From an uncultured Opitutaceae bacterium (GTDB lineage: Bacteria; Verrucomicrobiota; Verrucomicrobiia; Opitutales; Opitutaceae): 64,000 nt of DNA. The stretch is taken from NCBI GenBank assembly GCA_903862935.1, contig CAIOZY010000041.1:53176-117175 (forward strand), given 5' to 3'. Within the stretch, counting starts at the first letter, position 1. Every line of letters starts with the position of its first letter. Below, one piece after another: positions 19,535 to 28,707 of this stretch. A model generated the notes under the pieces. The model saw only the letters and a list, made by a program, of their open reading frames with translations, was not told where the DNA came from and ran no database searches. The translations under genes and the position numbers were made by a program.

Positions 19535-20545
19535 ATGAACTACGTCAATTTCGGCCGCACCGGGGTCAAGGTCTCGCCGCTCACACTGGGCTGCATGATG
19601 TTTGGGATGAAGACGGACTTGGAAGACTCTTGCCGCATCATCGACCGGGCGCTCGAAGCCGGCATCAACGTCTTAGACACTGCCGATATGTACAGCCGCG
19701 GAAAGAGCGAGGAATTCACGGGCGAGGCGCTTAAGCGCAATGGGAAGAGGGCCCGCGTGGTCCTGTGCACCAAGGTCTTCAACAGGATGGACGACGAGGA
19801 CCCCAACTCGTGGGGGGCGACCCGCCGGCACATCATCGAGGGGTGCGAGGCGAGCCTGAGGCGCCTGAAGACCGACTACATCGACCTGTACCAGATCCAC
19901 CGGCCCCACCCCGAGGTCGCGATTGACGAGACCCTCCGGGCCCTCGACGACCTCGTCCGCTCGGGCAAGGTGCGCTACATCGGGACGACGACGTTTGCGG
20001 CCTGGCAGGTTGTCGAGGCACTGTGGTGCTCGAAAGAGCTCGGGCTCAACCGTTTCATCTCTGAGCAGCCGCCGTACAACCTCCTAGACCGCCGGATCGA
20101 GCGGGAGCTGGTTCCCATGGCGCGAACCCACGGAATCGCGATCATCCCGTGGAGCCCGATTGCCGGAGGGCTTCTCAGCGGAAAATACCGCAGGGGCGAG
20201 CCGGTTCCCGCGGGGACGCGCTTCGCCGACCGTGAAAGTTCCCCCTTTCTCAAGGCGCGCTGGACGGACCAAACATTCGCGGCGATCGAGGAGTTCCTCC
20301 CGCTGGCCAAGGCCAAGGGCTTGCCGCTTTCCCAATTCGCGCTCGGGTGGGTCCTGCGCCAGCCCGGAATCACGAGCCCCATCGTGGGCCCGAGGACCCT
20401 GGAGCAGCTCGAGGACAACCTGAAGGCTTTGGGTGTCACCTTCTCCGCGGAGGAACTTGCCAAGATCGACCGGATTGTCCCGCCCGGAACCCACACCTCA
20501 CCCTACTATGATGCCGATTTCGGACCCCACCCGCACCGCTGGTGA
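19535..20545 (+). CDS. Aldo/keto reductase
   Basis: NADPH-dependent oxidoreductase of the aldo/keto reductase superfamily, 336 residues. The catalytic tetrad is visible as Asp and Tyr in VLDTADMYSRGKSEE, Lys in VVLCTKVF and His in LYQIHRPHPEV. The cofactor-binding C-terminal segment SPIVGPRTLEQLEDNLKAL is typical of the YajO/Gpr-like branch. The physiological substrate is not predictable. It starts eight bases after the exonuclease gene. Confidence 0.92.
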   Translation: MNYVNFGRTGVKVSPLTLGCMMFGMKTDLEDSCRIIDRALEAGINVLDTADMYSRGKSEEFTGEALKRNGKRARVVLCTKVFNRMDDEDPNSWGATRRHIIEGCEASLRRLKTDYIDLYQIHRPHPEVAIDETLRALDDLVRSGKVRYIGTTTFAAWQVVEALWCSKELGLNRFISEQPPYNLLDRRIERELVPMARTHGIAIIPWSPIAGGLLSGKYRRGEPVPAGTRFADRESSPFLKARWTDQTFAAIEEFLPLAKAKGLPLSQFALGWVLRQPGITSPIVGPRTLEQLEDNLKALGVTFSAEELAKIDRIVPPGTHTSPYYDADFGPHPHRW

Positions 20546-20625
20546 CCCGCTGTGGGCTTCCTCGGAAAGAACTCGGGGTCTGCAGCGCGACAGCAGACGA
20601 GCAGAGGGCAATTAGGATCCCATCC

Positions 20626-21714
20626 ATGACCTCGCGCGAACGGGTGCTCGCGGCGTTGGAACACAAACAGACAGACCGGGTGCCCCGGCTGCTTTATGAG
20701 GAGGCGATAGGCTACACGCCGCCCGTCGAGCGGCTGCTGCGCAGCAGGTGCGCGCCCAAGACGCCGCGCGCGTATTTCGATATGGATATCACAAGCGTCC
20801 TGGCTGCGCCCACAGTGTTGCAGCGGGACCGGTTCGAGTCATGGCTGGGCGGTCCTGCGGCGGAGGCCCTTGCGAGCAGCCAGGTGGATGAATGGGGCGT
20901 GTGGTGGCGGGCGGGCGGATTCCATCATTTCGCGCATGTCGAGTCGCCCCTGCGCGGGGTCCACGATCTCGGGCGGATCAAGGAATACCCATGGCCTGAC
21001 GTTGAACGCCCTTACCGATTCCAGGGCGTTCGCGAACAGGTTGAGGGTCATCATGTCCAGGGTCTCGCGGTTGCAGCCTACGCCGGCTCCGTCTTCGAGC
21101 AGTCGTGGTATATCCGGGGCTTGGAGGACCTGATGATGGACCTGATTGAGGCGCCGGAGGTCGCCGACTACTTCTTCGAACGTACCGCTGCATTCCAGAT
21201 GGCCGCGGCCGAACAGTTCGCGCGGGCCGGAGTGGACATTATCATCACGGGTGACGATGTGGCCGGGCAGACCGGGCTGCTGATGGCCATTGAGACTTGG
21301 CGGGAGTTTCTTAAGCCGCGGCTCGCAGCCACGGTGCGCGCGGTCAAGGCGGCGAACCCGCGCGCGTATGTCTTTTATCATTCCGATGGCAACGTGGAGC
21401 GGATCATCCCGGATCTGATCGAGATCGGTGTGGACATCCTGAATCCGGTCCAGCCGGAGTGCATGGATCCTGCGGCGATCAAGCGGCAGTACGGCGAGCG
21501 GCTCTCCTTCTGGGGGACAGTCAGTGTCCAGCGGACGATGCCGTTGGGTACTCCCGACGATGTCCGCCGGGAGGTCCGCGCCCGCATCTGTGACGTCGGG
21601 CGCGAAGGGGGCCTGATCCTGGCTCCGGCCCATGTCCTCAATCCGGAGGTGCCCTGGGAGAACATCCTGGCCTTCTTCGAGGCGGCGGACACGACGCCGG
21701 TTCCGAAGCGCTGA
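20626..21714 (+). CDS. Uroporphyrinogen decarboxylase-fold protein (paralogue 1)
   Basis: A 362-residue protein of the URO-D superfamily, not expected to be HemE. The N-terminus TSRERVLAALEHKQTDRVPR is the family hallmark. Where MtaA-type thiol methyltransferases carry a zinc-binding H-x-C pair, this protein has FYHSDGNV, and the matching C-terminal region GLILAPAHVLNPEVPW has no cysteine. It therefore lacks the known zinc-thiolate set and its activity is unclear. The start at 20626 follows an AGGATCC box and matches the family N-terminus. It faces a related gene across 84 bases. Confidence 0.82.
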   Translation: MTSRERVLAALEHKQTDRVPRLLYEEAIGYTPPVERLLRSRCAPKTPRAYFDMDITSVLAAPTVLQRDRFESWLGGPAAEALASSQVDEWGVWWRAGGFHHFAHVESPLRGVHDLGRIKEYPWPDVERPYRFQGVREQVEGHHVQGLAVAAYAGSVFEQSWYIRGLEDLMMDLIEAPEVADYFFERTAAFQMAAAEQFARAGVDIIITGDDVAGQTGLLMAIETWREFLKPRLAATVRAVKAANPRAYVFYHSDGNVERIIPDLIEIGVDILNPVQPECMDPAAIKRQYGERLSFWGTVSVQRTMPLGTPDDVRREVRARICDVGREGGLILAPAHVLNPEVPWENILAFFEAADTTPVPKR

Positions 21715-21798
21715 ATCTCGGTGGGGGGCTAGTCCCCTAATCCGGCCGCCGAATCATTTGCCTGAAGCGAGACACGGTGAGCTTTCTCCCCCGTGTCG

Positions 21799-22884
21799 CT
21801 AGGCTCCGTACCGGCGGCCCTCGTCCAGCATGGCCAGGTAGCTGTCGAGCGGGACGTAGTTGGCCACACTGTTGCCTGTGCCGAGGCAGTAGCCTCCGCC
21901 GGGATGGCAGGCGAAGAGAGTCTGGCGGACCCGTTGGCGGATTGCGGGCTCGTCGGCCCTGCAGAGAAAGTCCATGTCCATCCCGCCGAGGATGGCAATG
22001 CGCTGGCCATACCTGTGCTTGAAGGTGATCACGTCGACGATGGTGTCCTCGAAGGAGTGCTTTCCGTCGATCTTCACAGTGTCGAGCAGATCGGGCATGA
22101 TTGCGTCGACCTGGCCGCAGCAGTGGAGGAGGTACGGACGGCCGGCGGCATGGGACAGGCCGGCGACCTCGGCATGCCCGGGCAGGACGAAGCAGCGAAG
22201 GTCATCCGGGCTGATCAGGGTGCTGGTGCGGAATCCCATGTCGTCTGCGCCCCAGAGCACTTTAACCCGCGAGAACTCGAGCAGAAGGCGGGTCATCTGG
22301 CGGTAGAAGACCTGGAGGCGTGAGGCGATGGCGCCGACGAGGTCGCGCTGGTCAAACAGGGCGTAGCAGAGCGTCTGGTAGCCCATCAGCCAGGTGAGAT
22401 ATTCGGCAAAGTGGGCGAACCCCCCGCTGCCGACTACGCACATATCGTCGGGCAGGTTCCGCTCGTACCATTCGAGCGCCGCAGTGGTTAGCTTGGCGGG
22501 ATCGGGCCAGGGGTAGGCCTCGAACTCTGCAAGGTTGGTGATCGGGCCGGTTTCATTGTCGACGAACGCCCGGCCCCCGGCCCGGGCCATGGCCGCTGTG
22601 TCCGCGATGCTGTGGCGTTTTAAGGGCATCGGGAATGCGTCGACGCCGCAGCGGACGTAGTCATAGCCGAGAAATCTCTGGATCGCGATTTCGCGCTGCC
22701 AGGGGTATTCCGGCTTGGAGCGGTCAAGGCCTCTGTCGAGGCCGAAACGCGCGCATACCGCCTCCTTGACCTCTGGATCAAGAAAGAGCTCGGCAAAGTG
22801 AACCCGAACAGGGGTGCCCAGCCGGGCAAGACACCGGAGCCACGACTCGTAGTCCGGGGCGATCTCGCGAACGAAGGGGCTCAT
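21799..22884 (-). CDS. Uroporphyrinogen decarboxylase-fold protein (paralogue 2, putative methyltransferase)
   Basis: A 361-residue URO-D-superfamily protein. It carries LLHCCGQVDAIMP, which contains an H-x-C pair, and a later cysteine in GGGYCLGTGNSV. This pattern matches the zinc ligands of MtaA/CmuA-type corrinoid-dependent methyltransferases. No corrinoid protein gene is adjacent, so a methyl-transfer role is an inference. The start MSPFVREIAPDYESW at 22884 was chosen over a longer frame because the upstream 118 codons look non-coding. It is convergent with paralogue 1. Confidence 0.8.
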   Translation of the reverse strand: MSPFVREIAPDYESWLRCLARLGTPVRVHFAELFLDPEVKEAVCARFGLDRGLDRSKPEYPWQREIAIQRFLGYDYVRCGVDAFPMPLKRHSIADTAAMARAGGRAFVDNETGPITNLAEFEAYPWPDPAKLTTAALEWYERNLPDDMCVVGSGGFAHFAEYLTWLMGYQTLCYALFDQRDLVGAIASRLQVFYRQMTRLLLEFSRVKVLWGADDMGFRTSTLISPDDLRCFVLPGHAEVAGLSHAAGRPYLLHCCGQVDAIMPDLLDTVKIDGKHSFEDTIVDVITFKHRYGQRIAILGGMDMDFLCRADEPAIRQRVRQTLFACHPGGGYCLGTGNSVANYVPLDSYLAMLDEGRRYGA

Positions 22885-23103
22885 CTTCTCACTGGGAGGT
22901 GGTGTCCTCCGAGACGCACCGCGAGATCGGAGGTACAACGCGAGATCCCGCCGCCCCTGTGCCGCAGATCCTGATATTTTCCGTCTCGACCATGCGGCGA
23001 GATTGGCCCTTTCACTCGTGAAGGCGACCCTAGAGTCACCGGTGTCAAGCCAGCGGTCCCAACCCGGTTGAAATTCCCGGATCAGTTCAGTAGAAGGAAG
23101 CTC

Positions 23104-23520
23104 ATGAAGTCTTTTCGAAAGGAGCTGTGGTTCGACCTTCCCACTCGGCGGGCATTCCTCAACATCACGCCCAAAGTCGAGGCGGCACTTATCGAGAGTG
23201 GAATTCGCGAAGGGTTCTGTCTGGTCAACGCGATGCACATCAGCGCGTCGGTGTTCATCAACGACGACGAGTCAGGGCTCCACGCAGACTTTGAGGCATG
23301 GCTGGAGAAGCTGGCCCCCGAGAAACCCCACGGGCAATACGCCCATAACCGGGGCGAGGACAATGCCGATGCCCATCTCAAGCGCACGATCATGGGTCGG
23401 GAAGTAGTTGTCGCGGTGACCGGTGGCAAACTCGACTTCGGACCTTGGGAGCAGATCTTCTACGGGGAGTTCGACGGGATGCGCCGCAAGCGGGTTTTGA
23501 TCAAAATCATCGGCGAATAG
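23104..23520 (+). CDS. yjbQ: YjbQ family protein (UPF0047)
   Basis: A 138-residue YjbQ/UPF0047 protein, a family with a compact fold and reported weak thiamin-phosphate synthase activity; the true role is unsettled. Conserved features are [19 protein letters not shown] near residue 40, the [18 protein letters not shown] stretch with its conserved histidines, and the C-terminal [14 protein letters not shown]. The ATG at 23104 follows a good ribosome binding site (GAAGGAAG). It is a single gene between a leftward UROD-fold gene and a convergent lipoprotein gene. Confidence 0.9.
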   Translation: MKSFRKELWFDLPTRRAFLNITPKVEAALIESGIREGFCLVNAMHISASVFINDDESGLHADFEAWLEKLAPEKPHGQYAHNRGEDNADAHLKRTIMGREVVVAVTGGKLDFGPWEQIFYGEFDGMRRKRVLIKIIGE

Positions 23521-23647
23521 CCGGCCCCAACCTCTGCCGAAGCATTCTCGTAGCGGACCTCGCGGCCTTTTGTGCCTGGGACCGATCGGCGAGCAATCAA
23601 CCTATCCCCGGCAATTTAGGGTATGCGTCCGTCTGTCGGTGCGGGCT

Positions 23648-24538
23648 TTACCGGCTGCGGTTGGCCATCTCCTCCCTTAGCGCGGAGGCTATTGGCTTGA
23701 GGAGCTCAATGCGCTCGCGGTAGCTGATCGCAAGCCCGCGCAGTTCGTCAGTCTGCTGCTGTGAGTCGCTCATTGCAGCAGTCTGTTGCGCGCGGTCCTT
23801 CAGCACTTCGCAATCGTGATCCAAGTCGAGCATGGCCTGCTCGACTCTGACGAGAAGAGACGAAAGTTCGCTGGTTGTGCTGTCGCGGAGGAGCCCCGGC
23901 AGTTGTTGGATCTTTGCTGCGATTATCGCCCGATTTCGATCGCGAGCCATCAGCGCCGTGCGATCCGAAGCCGTCAGAAGCTCGGCGAGCGGCGCCTTGG
24001 TTATTTGCTCGGTCTCGACTCGGACTTGGTCACGGTATGTCTTTCCCTGCAGGTCGGCGATCATCTGCGCCTTTAGCGCGGGCATGATCATGGGAAGAGG
24101 GCTTGCCCCAGCGTCACAAGTATTGGACGAAACGCGCTTGCCGCTCGATACCTCGGTGACCGTGAGAGTCACTTTGGCATCCTCCCAGGTCACGTTCACC
24201 TTATAGTCGGCTTTGCCGCCGCCATCCGTCACAATACTCGCGAAGAGCCCCGACGAAGCGATGTCATGGTGGAGGGCTCGGGCGATCCCTCCCATCATGT
24301 TGGCGAGAGACGGTGCATCAAAATTCTGGAAATACAGGCCGCGCGCCTTCGGTGTGAGGGCCGCATTGGACTCGACGATTGCGCTGGCGTTGATCTGGAT
24401 AGGAGAACGCGCGGGTTCGTACGCGAGCGCGCTGGCAAAATCAAGGGCTGGAGCTGTCGTGCATCCTGACCACGGTAAAAGGAACGCACTGAAACCGAGA
24501 ATTACAAAGGTCGAGACGTGCGCCTGTAGATTCTTCAT
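23648..24538 (-). CDS. Putative lipoprotein of unknown function
   Basis: A 296-residue exported protein. The N-terminus is a signal sequence ending FLLPWSGC, a plausible but imperfect lipobox, so it may be a lipoprotein. The middle resembles small periplasmic or outer-membrane-associated domains, with VNVTWEDAKVTLTVTEVSSG. The C-terminal third is helical with likely coiled coil (around DLDHDCEVLKDRAQQ). No family is recognised. Start chosen at the Met before the signal sequence. It is convergent with yjbQ. Confidence 0.65.
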   Translation of the reverse strand: MKNLQAHVSTFVILGFSAFLLPWSGCTTAPALDFASALAYEPARSPIQINASAIVESNAALTPKARGLYFQNFDAPSLANMMGGIARALHHDIASSGLFASIVTDGGGKADYKVNVTWEDAKVTLTVTEVSSGKRVSSNTCDAGASPLPMIMPALKAQMIADLQGKTYRDQVRVETEQITKAPLAELLTASDRTALMARDRNRAIIAAKIQQLPGLLRDSTTSELSSLLVRVEQAMLDLDHDCEVLKDRAQQTAAMSDSQQQTDELRGLAISYRERIELLKPIASALREEMANRSR

Positions 24539-24994
24539 TTCAAGCACTTGAGGTGCTACCGCCTCCTCGATGCGCATGCCAACGAAATCGTGGGCCCCGG
24601 TGGAGCTGAGCATAGCGCAGCATTGGGAAAAGCCACCGTGGGTGGCGAAAATGCAAAGGGGGCTTGCCGGGGCTGCTTTTCCGCGCTCAACCTCACGAGA
24701 AGGTCGTTTAGTCGGGATTTCCTACGGGCACAAATCCAGGTGCACGCAATGGACTGGCCTGGGAACCCTCGGGCGCTGGTCATCGCAAACTGCCGTGAAT
24801 TTGCGTTTCCGTAAGTGGCGTCCAAGGGCGCGCTTAGTTGCAATCGGACGCTGTGTTTCGTTTCGGCGGGATGGAGATGCACGAGGCGATCGCGGATGCT
24901 GCAGGGTTGGGGGGCAGCACGGGGGTCGGAGATGTTTTTCCTGGCCTGGCCGGGCTGATTAGGTGCGCTCTAAATATCCATAAGTTCATGAAAT
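24539..24994. other. Noncoding stretch upstream of the hydrogenase operon
   Basis: I see no credible gene in these roughly 450 bases. Open frames here have no ribosome binding site and no recognisable protein. The right end changes abruptly from GC-rich to AT-rich just before the hydrogenase genes. It probably holds promoters for both the leftward lipoprotein gene and the rightward ech operon. Confidence 0.5.
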
Positions 24995-25020
24995 ATCTTA
25001 ACTTAAAATATTTTTAAGAT
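24995..25020 (+). promoter_or_regulatory. AT-rich inverted repeat in front of the ech operon
   Basis: ATCTTAA (24995-25001) and TTAAGAT (25014-25020) form a dyad with a 12-base AT-only spacer apart from one C. It sits in an AT-rich island of about 50 bases within GC-rich surroundings, directly upstream of the first hydrogenase gene. It could be an operator or promoter region; no known regulator consensus is matched. Confidence 0.4.
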
Positions 25021-26955
25021 GTGTTTCAGGTTGGTGTGATCTCCGGGGTTCAGGATGCTACGGTCGTGAATTTACCGGCTCTTCTCATAGGCGTCTCCCT
25101 CACAGCGGGACTGGGGCTATTATTGATTCGGGGGGACGGGTGGCGGCGGTGGTGGGTGGCGGCGGCGACAGCCCTTTTGGCCGCCGGCAGTATCGCCCTG
25201 GCTGCAGGGTGGGCTCCCACCTGGGGGGATATCCCTGGGTTTTCCGGACACGCGGTGGGAACGGCGATGCTGGTGCTCGAGATCGCCATGGGCCTTTACA
25301 TCGTCGTCCTGGGGATTCGGCACCGGCGGCCCTTGGTCGTGCTGCTGCTGCTCGTGCAACTGCTGCCGATGGTGGGCTGGGAGCTGCGCCACGGCGAAGG
25401 CCTGCAGGCCCATGGAGACCTGCTCGCCGACCGGCTGTCCGCCCTGATGGCGCTCATCAACGGCGTGGTCGGGGGATCGATCTGTCTCTACGCCCTGGGC
25501 TATATGCGCGAGTACCACACCGCGCATCATCCGGAAGTCCGTGACCGGCGTCCGCTGTTCTTCAGCCTGCTGTTCTTCTTTCTTGCGGCGATGTTCGGGA
25601 TCGTCTTCTCGAACAACCTCCTATGGCTGTACTTCTTCTGGGAGGTCACGACCCTCTGCTCCTTCGTCCTGATCGCCTACAAGCAGGACGAGGAGTCGAT
25701 TGGCAACGCCTTCCGGGCCCTGACGTACAACCTGATCGGCGGGGCGGCGTTTGCGGGCGCGATCATCTGGGTCCATCGGGCGACCGGCAGCATCGGCCTA
25801 ACCGATCTCATCCATGCCGCCCCGGCGCTCGTCATCGGGCCCGCGCTGCTCCTCTCGCTGGCCGGCATCACGAAATCGGCCCAGTTGCCGTTCTCCCGCT
25901 GGCTCCTGGGGGCGATGGTGGCGCCGACGCCGGTCTCGGCGCTCCTTCACTCGAGCACCATGGTCAAGGCGGGCGTCTACCTCGTCCTGCGGATGGCTCC
26001 AATCCTCCACGGGACGGCCGGCGGGATCGTGGTCGCCCTGGTCGGCGCGTCGAGCTTCGCCCTGGCTTCACTCGCCGCCGTCGGAACGAGCGACGCGAAG
26101 AAGGTCCTGGCGTACTCCACGGTGGCGAACCTGGGGCTCATCATCCTCTGCGGCGGGATCGGCACCCACGAGGCGGTGTGGGCCGGGGTCCTTCTGATTC
26201 TCTTTCACGCGGTGGCGAAGTGCCTGCTCTTCCTATGCGTCGGGGTCGTCGAGCACAGGCTGCACAGCCGCGACATTGAGCGTATGTCGGGCCTCGTCCT
26301 GAGCATGCCGCGCCTGTCGATCATGCTGCAGATCGGGATCGCCGGCATGTTCCTTGCGCCGTTCGGCATGCTGATCGGCAAGTGGGCTGTCCTAAAGGCG
26401 GTGATCGACACGTACCCGATTATCGCGCTTCCCATCATCTTCGGGAGCGCCCCCACGCTCTTCTTCTGGATGAAGTGGATGGGAAAGCTCCTGGAGGTGA
26501 CGCATCCGATTCCGAACATTGAACACGAGATCGGGCGCGGGGAGTGGTTCGCCCTCACGCTGCTCAGCTGCACGACGGCCCTAACCTGCATCGCCTTTCC
26601 GCTTGTTTCGGCCTGGCTGGTCGAGCCCTACGTGATCGGCGTCTACGGGCGCTCCGGGCACCTGGCCCACGGCAACTTTGTGATCATGACCATCATGCTA
26701 GCCATGGTGGCCCTGTTCCCCCTCAGTTTCTTCAACTACGGGCGGCGGGTGAAGGTCCTGGATCCGTACCTGGGCGGGGCCAACGTCGAGAGCGGGGCGC
26801 GCTACCAGGGGGCTGTCGGGCAGGTCCACGCCCTGCAAATGTCGAACTACACGCTGGCCGGGCTCGTGCCTGAGGCCGGGGTGTTCCGCGTCGGGATCGG
26901 GGTCGGGCTCGCCCTCCTCGCTGCCTTGGCGGCCTGCCTCCTCCTCCTGCGATGA
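25021..26955 (+). CDS. echA: Ech hydrogenase subunit EchA (NuoL-like ion pump)
   Basis: Large integral membrane subunit of a group 4 energy-converting [NiFe] hydrogenase, homologous to NuoL/MrpA antiporter subunits; up to 644 residues with about 15 hydrophobic segments. Antiporter-type motifs are LYFFWEVTTLCSFVLIAYKQ and LAGITKSAQLPFSRWLLGAM, then HSSTMVKAGVYL. It translocates ions when hydrogen is made or used. The start is uncertain: GTG codons at 25021, 25036 and 25066 are all in frame, and 25066 (VNLPALLIG) would start directly with a membrane helix. First gene of the six-gene operon; it overlaps echB by four bases. Confidence 0.9.
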   Translation: MFQVGVISGVQDATVVNLPALLIGVSLTAGLGLLLIRGDGWRRWWVAAATALLAAGSIALAAGWAPTWGDIPGFSGHAVGTAMLVLEIAMGLYIVVLGIRHRRPLVVLLLLVQLLPMVGWELRHGEGLQAHGDLLADRLSALMALINGVVGGSICLYALGYMREYHTAHHPEVRDRRPLFFSLLFFFLAAMFGIVFSNNLLWLYFFWEVTTLCSFVLIAYKQDEESIGNAFRALTYNLIGGAAFAGAIIWVHRATGSIGLTDLIHAAPALVIGPALLLSLAGITKSAQLPFSRWLLGAMVAPTPVSALLHSSTMVKAGVYLVLRMAPILHGTAGGIVVALVGASSFALASLAAVGTSDAKKVLAYSTVANLGLIILCGGIGTHEAVWAGVLLILFHAVAKCLLFLCVGVVEHRLHSRDIERMSGLVLSMPRLSIMLQIGIAGMFLAPFGMLIGKWAVLKAVIDTYPIIALPIIFGSAPTLFFWMKWMGKLLEVTHPIPNIEHEIGRGEWFALTLLSCTTALTCIAFPLVSAWLVEPYVIGVYGRSGHLAHGNFVIMTIMLAMVALFPLSFFNYGRRVKVLDPYLGGANVESGARYQGAVGQVHALQMSNYTLAGLVPEAGVFRVGIGVGLALLAALAACLLLLR

Positions 26956-27800
26956 ACCCGCTCCTTCGCTTTGCGATTTACCTAATCCTGGCCCCCTTGA
27001 TCGGCGGACTCCTGGCGGGCATCGACCGCAAGCTCTCCGCGCGCCTGCAGGCCCGGCAGGGTCCGCCCCTGTGGCAGCCCTTCTACGACGTGCGAAAGCT
27101 CTGGAACAAGGAGAACATTGTCGTGCGGCGCTCGCAGGATTTCTACGTCTTCTTTTTCCTGATTCTGATGGTGTTCACGGGTGGGCTTTTCTTCGCCGGG
27201 TCCGACCTTCTGCTCGTCGTTTTTGCTCTGACGCTGGCTGCCATCTTCCTCGTCCTCGGGGCGTACAAGGCGAGTTCGCCGTACAGCTTCATCGGAGCGG
27301 AACGGGAACTCCTGCAGATGATGGCCTACGAGCCCATGATCCTCGTAACCGCGGTCGGAATGTACCTGGCGACGGGCAGCTTCTACGTGAACGACATCGC
27401 GGCCCATTCCGGAGTGCTCGCCTTGAGGCTGCCGGGGGTACTCCTGGGATTTCTCTTCTGCCTCCTGATCAAGTTTAGGAAGTCTCCCTTCGACCTCTCG
27501 TCCTCGCACCACGCGCACCAGGAACTGGTGCGGGGGATCCTCACAGAATTTTCCGGGTCGACCCTGGCCATGATCGAGGTAGCGCACTGGTTCGAGAACG
27601 TCCTGCTCCTCGGCTGGGTCTACCTGTTCTTTGCTGCCTCGCCGGCGGCGGGGATCGCCGCCGCCTTGGGCGCCTTCCTCCTGGTGATTGTGGTCGATAA
27701 CGCCTGCGCCCGGCTCACCTGGCCCACCATGCTAAAGGGGGCGTGGGCAACCACGCTGGTCCTCGGTTTCGGCAACATCCTCTTCCTGACTTACTTTTGA
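26952..27800 (+). CDS. echB: Ech hydrogenase subunit EchB (NuoH-like)
   Basis: Membrane subunit that anchors the hydrogenase module and corresponds to NuoH of complex I; 282 residues, about eight hydrophobic segments. Characteristic stretches are DRKLSARLQARQGPPLWQPF at the N-terminus, ERELLQMMAYEPMI in the middle, and KFRKSPFDLSSSHHAHQELV, which carries conserved charged residues of the quinone-site region in complex I. It overlaps echA (ATGA) and is followed one base later by echC. Confidence 0.93.
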   Translation: MNPLLRFAIYLILAPLIGGLLAGIDRKLSARLQARQGPPLWQPFYDVRKLWNKENIVVRRSQDFYVFFFLILMVFTGGLFFAGSDLLLVVFALTLAAIFLVLGAYKASSPYSFIGAERELLQMMAYEPMILVTAVGMYLATGSFYVNDIAAHSGVLALRLPGVLLGFLFCLLIKFRKSPFDLSSSHHAHQELVRGILTEFSGSTLAMIEVAHWFENVLLLGWVYLFFAASPAAGIAAALGAFLLVIVVDNACARLTWPTMLKGAWATTLVLGFGNILFLTYF

Positions 27801-27801
27801 C

Positions 27802-28707
27802 ATGCCTGCCTTCGCCAAGTCCCCGTGGGTCATCCACTACGACGCCTCCAGCTGCAACGGCTGCGACATCGAGACGCTGGCTTGCCTGACGCCGCTCTAC
27901 GACGCCGAGCGCCTGGGCGTGGTCAATACAGGCAACCCCAAGCATGCCGACATCTTCCTCGTCACCGGGGCGGTGAACGCCCAGAGCGGCGACGTCATTC
28001 GCAACATCTACCACCAGCTGCCTGAACCGAAGGTGGTGGTCGCGGTTGGGGCCTGCGCCGCCAGCGGCGGGATTTTTCGCGAATGCTACAATATCCACGG
28101 CGGCGTGGATACGGTGGTTCCGGTGGATGTCTACGTCGGAGGCTGCGCCGCGCGGCCCGAGGCCATCATCGACGGAATCGTGCGGGCAGTGCAGATCCTC
28201 GAGGTCAAGCACAAGGCGACCCAGGCGGCCGCCCGCGGCATCGACAAGTTGGTCTACGAGCCCGCGCTGGCCGGTGACATCCCCGAGATTCTCGCCCTCC
28301 AGAAAGTGACGTACCGGAGCGAGGCTGAGATCTACGGGGACGACAGCCTGCCGGCGATGCAGCAGACGCTCGCGGAGATCGAGGCCGACCTTGCCCAGTG
28401 GACCTTCCTCAAGGCGTCGATCAACGGGAAGATCGTCGGCTCGATCCGCGGCCGGATCGAAGGGGCGACCGGCTACATCCGCCGGTGCATCGTCCACCCG
28501 TACTTCCGAGGCCGGGGCATCGCGCGGCGGCTGATCACCGAGATGGAACGGTCCTTCCCGCCCCAGGTGGTGCGCTTCGAGACGCTCACCGGGCACAAGA
28601 GCCGGCGCAACCTGGCGATGTGCGAAAAGCTCGGCTACCGCGTGTTCAAGACCGAGGAATACCTGCCCACGGTCCAGTGGGTCCACCTGCAAAAGGAGCG
28701 CAAATGA
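27802..28707 (+). CDS. echC: Ech hydrogenase small subunit EchC fused to a GNAT acetyltransferase domain
   Basis: A 301-residue two-domain protein. Residues 1-138 are the NuoB-like EchC subunit with the four ligands of its [4Fe-4S] cluster at Cys18 and Cys21 (SCNGCDIE), Cys85 (GACAASGG) and Cys115 (VGGCAARPEA). Residues 150-301 are a GNAT-type N-acetyltransferase with a strand-turn-helix CoA site IRRCIVHPYFRGRGIARRL, where RGRGIA is residues 236-241. Typical EchC proteins end near residue 150, so the second half is extra. The frame is continuous across the junction with no stop codon. The hydrogenase role is firm; what the acetyltransferase modifies is unknown. Its stop overlaps the echD start. 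Confidence 0.92.
   Translation: MPAFAKSPWVIHYDASSCNGCDIETLACLTPLYDAERLGVVNTGNPKHADIFLVTGAVNAQSGDVIRNIYHQLPEPKVVVAVGACAASGGIFRECYNIHGGVDTVVPVDVYVGGCAARPEAIIDGIVRAVQILEVKHKATQAAARGIDKLVYEPALAGDIPEILALQKVTYRSEAEIYGDDSLPAMQQTLAEIEADLAQWTFLKASINGKIVGSIRGRIEGATGYIRRCIVHPYFRGRGIARRLITEMERSFPPQVVRFETLTGHKSRRNLAMCEKLGYRVFKTEEYLPTVQWVHLQKERK

Noticed and set aside
24570..24962. Rightward frame of 130 codons before the ech operon
   Set aside because: No ribosome binding site and a composition unlike its neighbours; I treat the region as noncoding.
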